Source: Fusibacter sp963666805
Lineage (GTDB): Bacteria > Bacillota > Clostridia > Peptostreptococcales > Acidaminobacteraceae
Assembly: GCA_963666805.2 (NCBI GenBank)
Contig: CAXXWR010000006.1
Coordinates: 1,178,001-1,242,000, forward strand
Direction: 5' to 3'
DNA length: 64,000 nt
Positions 50,903 to 57,855 of this stretch are shown here, piece after piece. The position numbers and the translations under genes were made by a program. Under the pieces are notes generated by a model. It was not told where the DNA came from. It saw only the letters and a list, made by a program, of their open reading frames with translations, and made no database searches. Within the stretch, counting starts at the first letter, position 1. Each line of letters begins with the position of its first letter.

Positions 50903-51337
50903 ATGAAGTCTTACGTTGCAAAACCACTTGAAGTAGAAAGAAAGTGGTACGTCGTTGATGCTGAAGGCAAAACATTAGGAAGATTAGCTTCAGAAGTTGC
51001 TAAGATTTTAAGAGGAAAACATAAACCAATTTACACACCACATGTTGATACAGGTGATTATGTAATTGTTATAAATGCAGAAAAAGTTAAATTAACTGGT
51101 AAAAAATTAGATCAAAAAATGTTCAGATGGCATACAGGTTACCTTGGTGGTTTAAAAGAAGTTCCTTATAGAGAAATGATGGCTACAAGACCAGTAAAAG
51201 TTGTTGAAGCAGCAATTAAAGGTATGTTACCACATAACACTCTTGGTAGACAAATGGGTAAGAAACTTAAAGTATACGAAGGTTCTGAACACAATCATGA
51301 AGCTCAACAACCAGAAGTATTAGAGTTTAACATATAA
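50903..51337 (+). CDS. rplM: 50S ribosomal protein L13
   Basis: L13 is an early-assembly large-subunit protein. The 144 residues show KWYVVDAEGKTLGRLASEVA (about 14-33), YTPHVDTGDYVIVINAEKV and the late MLPHNTLGRQMGKKLKVYEG. AGGAGG precedes the ATG. It forms a two-gene operon with rpsI, 13 bases downstream. Confidence 0.98.
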   Translation: MKSYVAKPLEVERKWYVVDAEGKTLGRLASEVAKILRGKHKPIYTPHVDTGDYVIVINAEKVKLTGKKLDQKMFRWHTGYLGGLKEVPYREMMATRPVKVVEAAIKGMLPHNTLGRQMGKKLKVYEGSEHNHEAQQPEVLEFNI

Positions 51338-51350
51338 GGGAGGGGAACTA

Positions 51351-51746
51351 ATGGCTAATTCGGTTCAATATCGCGGTACAGGTAGAAGAAAACTCGCAAT
51401 CGCAAGAGTTAGATTAGTACCTGGTACTGGTAAATTTACAGTAAACGGAAGAGAAGCAGATGAATTTTTTAATTTCGATACATTAAGAAAAGAAATTAGA
51501 AGACCTTTAGACTTAACAAAAACAGCTGGAAAATATGATGTTATTGTTAAAGTTGAAGGTGGTGGATATACTGGACAAGCAGGTGCAATTAGACATGGTC
51601 TTTCAAGAGCACTTTTACAAGTAGATCCAGATTTTAGAGCTGTTCTTAAATCAGCTGGTTTCTTAACTAGAGATTCAAGAATGAAAGAAAGAAAAAAATA
51701 TGGTCTCAAAGCAGCAAGAAGATCACCACAATTCTCAAAGAGATAA
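51351..51746 (+). CDS. rpsI: 30S ribosomal protein S9
   Basis: S9 reaches the P-site tRNA through its C-terminal tail. The 131-residue protein begins ANSVQYRGTGRRKLAIARVR. GGGYTGQAGAIRHGLSRALL and the tail KKYGLKAARRSPQFSKR, with its conserved final SKR, follow. GGGAGGGG lies before the ATG. Confidence 0.98.
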   Translation: MANSVQYRGTGRRKLAIARVRLVPGTGKFTVNGREADEFFNFDTLRKEIRRPLDLTKTAGKYDVIVKVEGGGYTGQAGAIRHGLSRALLQVDPDFRAVLKSAGFLTRDSRMKERKKYGLKAARRSPQFSKR

Positions 51747-51760
51747 TTATCAAAAATATC

Positions 51761-51797
51761 AAGTCCTTGGAAACGTATTGTTTTCAAGGACTTTTTT
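51761..51797 (+). terminator. Intrinsic terminator of rplM-rpsI
   Basis: AAGTCCTTGGAAA (51761-51773) pairs with TTTTCAAGGACTT (51781-51793), followed by T to 51797. Confidence 0.9.
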
Positions 51798-51917
51798 ATT
51801 TGTCTATTTTTCTAAAAATAGTCCCAAATATCTTTTTGGTTATAGAAAAAGGGATTCCAAAACAGTGGGAAATCAATTATCAAAAACGTGTTTTTTACAT
51901 AAAAAAATGGTAACGAA

Positions 51918-52451
51918 ATGCTGATAAAATGGATTAATAAGAGAATACAAAAAAGAAAGGGGGAAAAGTATATTTCAATAGATGAAATCTACAAAAGCTA
52001 CGGAGAGATTGTTTATAAATATTTATTAAGACTCAGTCATGATGCATTTATTGCAGAAGAATTGACTCAAGAAACATTTTATCAAGTGATTAAGTCTATT
52101 CACACTTATAATGGTTCTTGTGCGATTACCACTTGGATGTGTCAAATTGCCAAACACCTATGGTATCAAGAAATGCGAAAAATGAAAAAACAAATTCCAA
52201 TGTCCGATAGTGTCATAAATCAATCAGACCATTTGGATATAGAAAAGGACTATATTGACAAGGAAAGTGCACAGACAGTAATGAATTGTATTGGGACGCT
52301 AGGGGAAGAAGAACAAGTTATTGTTTTATGCCGATCATTAGATGGTCTATCTTTCAAGGCAATTGGTCAAATGCTTGGTAAAAGTGAAAATTGGACACGT
52401 GTAACTTATTTTAGAGCCAAAAAGAAGATAAGGAGGCATTTAAATGAATGA
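51918..52451 (+). CDS. ECF-type RNA polymerase sigma factor
   Basis: A 177-residue sigma factor with only regions 2 and 4, the extracytoplasmic-function class. Region 2 spans about residues 22-85 (AFIAEELTQETFYQVIKSIH, then TWMCQIAKHLWYQEMRK). Region 4 is near 125-170 (LGEEEQVIVLCRSLDGLSFKAIGQML and ENWTRVTYFRAKKKIRRHL). The ribosome binding site before the ATG is poor (GGTAACG). It overlaps the anti-sigma gene by eight bases, so both are co-expressed. Its regulon is unknown; the genes immediately downstream are candidates. Confidence 0.9.
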   Translation: MLIKWINKRIQKRKGEKYISIDEIYKSYGEIVYKYLLRLSHDAFIAEELTQETFYQVIKSIHTYNGSCAITTWMCQIAKHLWYQEMRKMKKQIPMSDSVINQSDHLDIEKDYIDKESAQTVMNCIGTLGEEEQVIVLCRSLDGLSFKAIGQMLGKSENWTRVTYFRAKKKIRRHLNE

Positions 52452-53130
52452 AATTAAAACATCAGAAGATCAAAAACGTAACAATGAGCGGTGTGCTTTA
52501 GTGCAAGAGTTGTTACCTTTATACCAAGAGGGACTTGTTAGTGAACAGAGTCAAAAAATTATAGAAGAACATCTCGTGACATGTAACGCCTGCCAAGTTG
52601 AGTATGAGCATCAGCAAAATCAAGATCTTGCTATTCAAAAACAGTCAAATGAAGAGAAAGTCATTGACTATTTTAGACAAGTCAAAAGAAAGATGACAAG
52701 ACGGACAATTCTTTTTTCAATCTTGGGATTTTTAATTGCGAGTTTTATTTTTTTAGTAGCTTTTATAGGCGTTATTCCTGTTGAAAAGACTGAAGCTAAC
52801 GTCAAATATGAAGTGAATAAGACTACTGATCCTATTAGCAATGAAACGGTTTATAGAGTTGAGTTTTATATAGCTTTAGATGAAGGAAAAATTCTTAATA
52901 ATAGACGAGAAATGGTTGAGTCTCAAAGTGGAGATTATTATACAGAAGTAAAACTCTATCGTGTCTTAAAAGTGCCATTTGATAACCGTGGAGAAAATCC
53001 TCATCAAATGAAGTATGGCTTTGAAAAAGACCGTCCATTTGATGAAAATGACCTATTTGTTTTAGATTATAGAGATGGCAAAGTGACGTATTCATTGAAA
53101 AATATAGCGGAAGAAGCAGGGATTCAGTAG
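52444..53130 (+). CDS. Membrane anti-sigma factor with zinc-finger domain
   Basis: The 228-residue protein is organised like ZAS-type anti-sigma factors. An N-terminal cytoplasmic domain carries the H-x3-C-x2-C zinc motif (EEHLVTCNACQ, about residues 41-51). One membrane helix follows (about 83-106), then an outside domain of about 120 residues of unknown fold. It overlaps the sigma gene and has its own AAGGAGG site within it. The sensor part is presumably the external domain. The next gene has a separate promoter. Confidence 0.88.
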   Translation: MNEIKTSEDQKRNNERCALVQELLPLYQEGLVSEQSQKIIEEHLVTCNACQVEYEHQQNQDLAIQKQSNEEKVIDYFRQVKRKMTRRTILFSILGFLIASFIFLVAFIGVIPVEKTEANVKYEVNKTTDPISNETVYRVEFYIALDEGKILNNRREMVESQSGDYYTEVKLYRVLKVPFDNRGENPHQMKYGFEKDRPFDENDLFVLDYRDGKVTYSLKNIAEEAGIQ

Positions 53131-53141
53131 AGCTTTTTAAA

Positions 53142-53174
53142 AAAGTTGACTTCAACGTTTTAAATTGCTAATAT
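53142..53174 (+). promoter_or_regulatory. Promoter of the SdpI-LytTR-DUF3021 operon with palindromic -35
   Basis: TTGACT (53146-53151), 17 bp, TAATAT (53169-53174). The palindrome GTTGA-CT-TCAAC (53145-53156) covers the -35, a likely operator. An ACGTT element occurs at 53155 and again near 53211. Confidence 0.6.
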
Positions 53175-53235
53175 GGAGAAAAAGTATAGATAATATTTAA
53201 GATGAGGATGACGTTAATATATAGGAGGAACAGAG

Positions 53236-53631
53236 ATGTGGATCTTTTGGGTAATCATTAATTTGTTAATACCAGTAAGTATGCTCACGTTTGGTTGGGT
53301 TTTCGACAAGCATCCACCCAAAACCATTAATGGTGGCTATGGTTATAGAACTTCAATGTCAAAAAAGAATCAAGACACGTGGGATTTTGCCCATCATTAT
53401 TGTGGAAAACTATGGCTGAAAATAGGAGTGGTATTAACATTTGCCACCCTAATTCCTATGATTTTTATCATTGGAAAAGGTCAGGTAGCCTTAAGTACAT
53501 TTACGGGTTTTATGATTACTATTCAGATGACTCTTTTGATTATTTCTATATTTCCAACGGAAGTGGCACTTAGAAAAAAATTTGATAAAGAAGGACATTA
53601 TAGAGATCAATCACCCAAAGAGGACGTGTAA
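53236..53631 (+). CDS. SdpI family membrane protein
   Basis: The 131-residue protein matches the SdpI family: a first membrane helix, then the conserved loop NGGYGYRTSMSKKNQDTWDF (residues 33-52) and HHYCGKLWLKIG, then two further helices. Bacillus SdpI protects against the SdpC toxin and signals to SdpR; many homologues are uncharacterised. The stop overlaps the start of the LytTR gene (TAATG). AGGAGG precedes the ATG. No SdpC-like toxin gene is visible nearby. Confidence 0.88.
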   Translation: MWIFWVIINLLIPVSMLTFGWVFDKHPPKTINGGYGYRTSMSKKNQDTWDFAHHYCGKLWLKIGVVLTFATLIPMIFIIGKGQVALSTFTGFMITIQMTLLIISIFPTEVALRKKFDKEGHYRDQSPKEDV

Positions 53632-54128
53632 TGAAGTTTGAAATTAATATTATTCCAAAAGAAAAACAAGAAAAAGTGGTATTGAATGTGCATCAAATGA
53701 CGGATGAACTCTCTCAATGGATTAATAAAATAGCAACAATAAATCAAGATGAAACTGTAAGTAATCCAAATGATGAAACGTGCAGCATTAAATATCTGAT
53801 GGGTAAACAGGACGAACGATTTTATAAAATTAACTTGTCAGAAATTTATTATATTGAATCAGTTGATAGAAGAATCTACATCTATACGGACAACAATCAA
53901 TATGAAATTAGCGATAAGTTGTATGTATTAGAGCAAAAATTAGCAGGCGATAGCTTTATTCGTGTATCAAAATCTATGATTTTGAGCCTAGATAAAATTG
54001 ACTCATTTGCCCCTCTGTTCAGTGGTAATATGGAGGCGATATTGATTAACAAGGAGAAAGTAATCATTTCTAGGCGATATGTTAACATGTTGAAAAAAGT
54101 GCTGGGAATGGGAGGCATAGATGATTAG
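53631..54128 (+). CDS. Stand-alone LytTR DNA-binding regulator
   Basis: The 165 residues have a short N-terminal part without receiver domain and then a LytTR DNA-binding domain (about 60-160; FYKINLSEIYYIESVDRRIY, then DSFIRVSKSMILSLDKIDSF and SRRYVNMLKKVLG). Such LytTR proteins usually pair with a DUF3021 membrane protein that inhibits them; that gene follows directly with an eight-base overlap. The likely targets are its own operon and perhaps the upstream palindrome. Confidence 0.9.
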   Translation: MKFEINIIPKEKQEKVVLNVHQMTDELSQWINKIATINQDETVSNPNDETCSIKYLMGKQDERFYKINLSEIYYIESVDRRIYIYTDNNQYEISDKLYVLEQKLAGDSFIRVSKSMILSLDKIDSFAPLFSGNMEAILINKEKVIISRRYVNMLKKVLGMGGIDD

Positions 54129-54522
54129 ATTTATTCAGAGATTAGTTAAAAGAGTGGCAATTATCTATGCGATTACAGTGATTCTTCAGCTTATTGTTGG
54201 AGCAGAGCTAAATAACCAACGTCTTTATGAGTTACTGATTTTATCTTTTGTAATATCTTTAGAACTGTCGCTACTATTTAAGGGCATCGTATTTGATTAT
54301 CCCCTTTCGCGACGAATAATCTTTATTGGGTTGACTATTTTCACGGTTTTAGGTGCTTATTTTATATTCAACTGGCACTATCAAATGATAGATATTGTAT
54401 CCATTATAGTTACCGTTTTGATTATTTATTTTGTCATTCGTCTTCTGACTTACTATCAAACTAAAGATGAAGTTAATAAAATGAATGCTTTTCTAAAAAG
54501 AAGACATTCCGATAAATCTTAA
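54121..54522 (+). CDS. DUF3021 family membrane protein
   Basis: A 133-residue protein with four membrane helices (about residues 10-28, 36-56, 64-84 and 90-110) and a basic C-terminal tail (KRRHSDKS). It fits DUF3021 proteins, known as membrane partners and inhibitors of LytTR regulators. It overlaps the LytTR gene, supporting that pairing. A terminator follows. Confidence 0.85.
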   Translation: MIRFIQRLVKRVAIIYAITVILQLIVGAELNNQRLYELLILSFVISLELSLLFKGIVFDYPLSRRIIFIGLTIFTVLGAYFIFNWHYQMIDIVSIIVTVLIIYFVIRLLTYYQTKDEVNKMNAFLKRRHSDKS

Positions 54523-54550
54523 TACTGTATAAATTTTAGTAAACAATTGA

Positions 54551-54600
54551 AACCGCTCAATGTCCTATTTATACCGCTTAAACAAAGAGCGGTTTTTTTC
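54551..54600 (+). terminator. Intrinsic terminator after the DUF3021 gene
   Basis: AACCGCTC (54551-54558) pairs with GAGCGGTT (54587-54594), followed by a T run; the loop is 28 bases. Confidence 0.75.
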
Positions 54601-54655
54601 TTTCTTTCATTAACTATAATGAAGATACTAAAACTAATGAAAGAAGGAAAGAACA

Positions 54656-55177
54656 ATGAATACAATGATTTATACGGTAACAGAAATCCTCCGCGGTACC
54701 CCTCAATATGTATGGGTTTTGCTAGCTTTACTAATATATCGTGGTGTAAAGCTCTCAAAAGATGCACCGCTAGATCTAAAGAAAATGTTGATCATGCCCA
54801 CCATTTTTATAATTTGGGGGCTTGATAAAATGCTTTTCAGATATGCAAATCCTAGCTTAGACCTCATAGTTTATATTGGATTGGCATTGATTGGGAGTGC
54901 CTTTGGCTACTTACTTTATAGTCAATTTAGAACCTTCTATATGAAAGATCAAGTTATTTATAGAAAAGGAAGCTATGTTACCCTCGTTATTATTTTGATT
55001 AATTTCTTGGTTAAATACACAATGAGTGTTATGGTGTCAATCAATCCCCTTCTCTATAGTAATTCCAGTTACTGTATTCTAAGATCCATTTTGAGTGGCA
55101 TTTCAGTAGGCCTTTTTATAGGGGGCTTATTACATGCTTACTATAATCAAAATAAATTAATAAATGAAAATCTCTAA
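54656..55177 (+). CDS. Unknown multi-pass membrane protein (possibly DUF6622-like)
   Basis: I do not firmly recognise this 173-residue protein. It has about five membrane helices (near 17-30, 45-58, 70-90, 104-123 and 138-160). The start TEILRGTPQYVWVLLALLIY resembles proteins named DUF6622, which begin with a TPxWVW stretch. AAAGGAAAG precedes the ATG. It stands alone between two terminators. The function is unknown. Confidence 0.75.
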   Translation: MNTMIYTVTEILRGTPQYVWVLLALLIYRGVKLSKDAPLDLKKMLIMPTIFIIWGLDKMLFRYANPSLDLIVYIGLALIGSAFGYLLYSQFRTFYMKDQVIYRKGSYVTLVIILINFLVKYTMSVMVSINPLLYSNSSYCILRSILSGISVGLFIGGLLHAYYNQNKLINENL

Positions 55178-55186
55178 GCAGGGACT

Positions 55187-55220
55187 GTCGCATCTAACAT
55201 GATAGATGCGACCATTTTTT
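55187..55220 (+). terminator. Intrinsic terminator
   Basis: GTCGCATCTA (55187-55196), six-base loop, TAGATGCGAC (55203-55212), CA and seven T. Confidence 0.9.
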
Positions 55221-55232
55221 TGATCAAAATGT

Positions 55233-55287
55233 AAAGTTCACTTGACATTAGTAGACGATAGGCGTACAATGATGGAAAGTTAGCTTT
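55233..55287 (+). promoter_or_regulatory. Promoter of the XRE regulator with flanking repeat sites
   Basis: TTGACA (55242-55247), 17 bp, TACAAT (55265-55270). Two related sequences flank it: AAAGTTCACTT (55233-55243) overlaps the -35, and AAAGTTAGCTTT (55276-55287), an AAAG/CTTT palindrome, covers the expected transcription start. They are candidate autoregulation sites. Confidence 0.6.
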
Positions 55288-55306
55288 ACATAGAGAGAGG
55301 TGACAC

Positions 55307-55537
55307 ATGAGAAACCATTTAGAAACATTAAGAAAAGAAAAAGGGATTAGTCAAGAAGAGCTGGCGCGAACATTAGAAGTTTCTAGGCAAACCATCAGTT
55401 CACTTGAAAAGGGAAGATATAATCCCTCTATTCAGTTGGCATTTAAGATTGCCCGGTATTTTAATCGCTTAATTGAAGAGGTTTTTATTTATGAGGAGGA
55501 AAATCATGAAGCAAATGAATCAAAAAATAACCGTTAA
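55307..55537 (+). CDS. Small XRE-family transcriptional regulator (YozG-like)
   Basis: A 76-residue helix-turn-helix protein: LETLRKEKGISQEELARTLE (residues 5-24), VSRQTISSLEKGRYNPSIQL and IARYFNRLIEEVF. This short class without extra domains normally pairs with a small membrane protein, encoded next and here broken. GAGAGGTG precedes the ATG. The gene's end overlaps the next start by 32 bases. Confidence 0.92.
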   Translation: MRNHLETLRKEKGISQEELARTLEVSRQTISSLEKGRYNPSIQLAFKIARYFNRLIEEVFIYEEENHEANESKNNR

Positions 55538-55953
55538 AGAAGTGTTACTTATTATAGTGAGCTTAGTATTAGTTGCAGTCGGTGTTAGTCTTATTTTTTT
55601 ACCACAATATGTGCCTAAACATTTTTCAGGCTTAACCTATGTTATGATAGGGGTTGGAGTTGGAGTAATAAGTCAAATGATTTCGTCAATAATAGAAAGA
55701 AAAGAAAAGAGAGAAGATCCAGATCGTGCAAGGACATTAGAAATTGAAGCAAAAGATGAAAGAAATAAGTGGATCAGAGAAAAAGCAAAAGCTAAAAACA
55801 TACAATTTTATGATGATCATTTATACAGCGATGATTTTAATATTGACGTTAACAGAACCTCAATCTAAATTTTATGTGATATTGGTTATTTTTTATTTTA
55901 TAATTATAGCTTATCATATTTACTGGACAAACCGTTTTCATAAAGAATTATAA
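55506..55953 (+). pseudogene. Frameshifted membrane partner of the XRE regulator
   Basis: The first part, from ATG 55506 after GAGGAGG, encodes two membrane helices and the conserved ARTLEIEAKDERNKWIREKA, a phrase typical of membrane proteins paired with small XRE regulators. It then runs out of frame. The second part continues one base on, with TYNFMMIIYTAMILILTLTE and two more helices to NRFHKEL. Dropping one A from the A5 run at 55794-55798 restores a single four-helix protein of about 148 residues. It is therefore a frameshifted gene, or there is a sequence error. Confidence 0.75.
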
Positions 55954-56002
55954 GCCGCCCCCTTTAGAAGTCAATCAAAATAAGGTAGAATAGAAAGGAG
56001 AT

Positions 56003-56038
56003 ATGTTAATAAATAGACAATCTATAAATGCGAATTAA
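56003..56038 (+). other. Tiny open frame with a strong ribosome binding site
   Basis: AAAGGAG precedes an 11-codon frame (MLINRQSINAN). Its stop overlaps the ATG of the broken hydrolase (TAATG). It may be a leader peptide coupling translation, or a remnant of the damaged gene's true start. Confidence 0.35.
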
Positions 56039-57097
56039 TGATAAAGCCAATACATTTATTTAAAAAATCAATTGAACGAGAACAGGTGACATTTATGGCA
56101 AAGCCAATAAAATCAAGTATTCAAATTAATATGAATGAGATAATCCCAATAGGGGATGAAAAGCATCTCATATCCATTCAAGGGAAAAGTGTTTATAATC
56201 CTGTACTGTTAATCCTCTACGGTGGACCAACATGGGAACCTATACTCTTTATGGATTCACCAAGTGATTTATTGTCTAGAACAGTATACTTTAGTAGAGT
56301 GGGATATTACACAGACTTGGCGCCGTGCATGTCAAGATACTTCATCCAATGTGCTTGTCTTCAAAACCCTTTTGAGAGCAATATCAGAGATGATTCAGTT
56401 TCTTAAATTGCATTTTAATCAAGACTTGATTTATTTAGCAGGGCACTCATGGGCAAGTGTTCCCGCTCTTCTATTTGCTAAAAAAAATCCAGAAATGATT
56501 AAAGCCTATATGGGGATAGGACAAATTGTTGATTATCTTGAAGGCGAAAATATGGCATATGATTTTATAATAAGTTGTGCGTCAAGAAAGACCGACCTTA
56601 AGAGTCTTAAAAAGATAGAAAGCCTAGGAAGGCCTCCCTATAAAAACAAAAAATCAAGTTACTTAAAATGGCAAGCATTGAATCAATGGGGTGGCATAAC
56701 CTATCAAAAATCTATTGGACAAATGCAAATGAAGCGTCAAGGGGTTAGATCACTTTTATTGTCAAAAGCAGGGGCGATTATCGATTCTTACTCAGAGTCA
56801 GATAAAAATGCTTCAATAGAAAGAACCCTATCAAGTATCCACTTTCCTGAACAAATCAATGCAATAGAGGTACCGCTTTATTTTTGTTGTGGTCGTTATG
56901 ATTATGTAACGCCTTCAGCATTGGTGGAAAAGTACCAAGAACAATTGATAGCCCCTCATAAGCAAATCACCTGGTTTGAGAAATCAGCTCATTATTTGTA
57001 TTTAGAAGAAAAAGAGGCATTTACACATTTTTGCCTATCGGTATTAAATCGTGAGTTAAATTCAGAGTCATTGGGGCACTCACCCGATGACTTATAG
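56038..57097 (+). pseudogene. Frameshifted alpha/beta hydrolase
   Basis: Two overlapping frames make one alpha/beta hydrolase. The first gives IPIGDEKHLISIQGKSVYNP and the oxyanion region VLLILYGGPTWEP. The second resumes with TLVEWDITQTWR, then the nucleophile motif AGHSWAS, the Asp region CGRYDYVTPSALVE and the His in KSAHYLYLEE. Removing one base near 56278 joins them (DLLS to EQYTLVEW). The usual HGGP reads YGGP and the usual GHSWGS reads GHSWAS, further signs of decay. Substrate is unknown. Confidence 0.75.
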
Positions 57098-57141
57098 AGG
57101 CAAACCATCATGAAAATCTACATAAGCGTGGAGGCTAGAAG

Positions 57142-57717
57142 ATGTCAGATATTACAAAACGTGCACTTGAATCGTCACTCAAAACATTATTAAGTCAAAA
57201 ACCACTCGATAAAATAACCATTTCAGATATAGCCAATGAATGTGGGATCAATCGAATGACTTTTTACTATCATTTTAAGGATATCTATGACTTAGTAGAG
57301 TGGTCATTGGTTGAAGAAATTTCTGCTGTTTTAGAGGGAAAAAAATCCTATAGTACTTGGCAAGATGGGTTTTTGTCTATTTTTAAGGCAGTGAAAGCGA
57401 ATCAAACGATGGTTATCAATGCCTATCGATCACTGGGGCGTGATAAGGTTGAGACGTACCTTCATGAAACGGCTTATAATCTCATGATAGATGTTGTAGA
57501 GGAAAAGGCAGAAGGGATGCGTGTGCCACATGAGCATAAAGAGTTTATTGCTAACTTTTACAAGTTTGCTTTAGTCGGATTGGTGATGGAATGGGTTAGA
57601 AATGGCCTGAAAGAAAATCCAGAAGACATTGTAGGGAGTTTATGCATTATGATTCATGGCGAAATAGAACGAGCATTAGAACATTTTAAAAATCAATCTT
57701 TTAATCAAAAAGATTAA
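57142..57717 (+). CDS. TetR/AcrR family transcriptional regulator
   Basis: A 191-residue repressor-type protein. Its N-terminal helix-turn-helix reads KITISDIANECGINRMTFYY followed by HFKDIYDLVEW (about residues 23-53), as in DhaS-like TetR proteins. The ligand-binding part ends EWVRNGLKENPEDI. GGAGG precedes the ATG. It lies 138 bases before the oleate hydratase gene in the same direction, so control of that gene is plausible. An inverted repeat at its own 3' end may be an operator. Confidence 0.9.
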   Translation: MSDITKRALESSLKTLLSQKPLDKITISDIANECGINRMTFYYHFKDIYDLVEWSLVEEISAVLEGKKSYSTWQDGFLSIFKAVKANQTMVINAYRSLGRDKVETYLHETAYNLMIDVVEEKAEGMRVPHEHKEFIANFYKFALVGLVMEWVRNGLKENPEDIVGSLCIMIHGEIERALEHFKNQSFNQKD

Positions 57718-57719
57718 AA
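57699..57719 (+). repeat. Inverted repeat at the tetR end (candidate operator)
   Basis: TTTTAATC (57699-57706), five A, GATTAAAA (57712-57719), overlapping the tetR stop codon. The half-site GATTAAAA recurs once at about 57793-57800 upstream of the oleate hydratase gene. Confidence 0.45.
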
Positions 57720-57733
57720 TGATAAAAAATTTC

Positions 57734-57780
57734 ACAAAAAACCGTAAGTGAGAAAAGTTTAATCACTGGCGGTTTTTTGT
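57734..57780 (+). terminator. Intrinsic terminator of tetR
   Basis: ACAAAAAACCG (57734-57744) pairs with CGGTTTTTTGT (57770-57780), and an inner AGTGA/TCACT stem (57747-57751, 57763-57767) extends it. Confidence 0.8.
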
Positions 57781-57855
57781 TTATATCAAAATGATTAAAA
57801 GTGAACTAGAATAAAAACATAGCAAGACACATCAAATTTTAATGGAGGTAAAAAA

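Noticed and set aside
54547..54825. A 92-codon open frame overlapping the terminator and the start of the 54656 gene
   Set aside because: It reads through the terminator hairpin and lies in another frame of a more convincing membrane protein gene with its own ribosome binding site.
55780..55810. Programmed ribosomal frameshift in the XRE partner gene
   Set aside because: The needed shift is +1 (or minus 2), the sequence before the A run does not make a proper minus-1 slippery heptamer, and no stimulatory pseudoknot was seen; a simple mutation or error is more likely.
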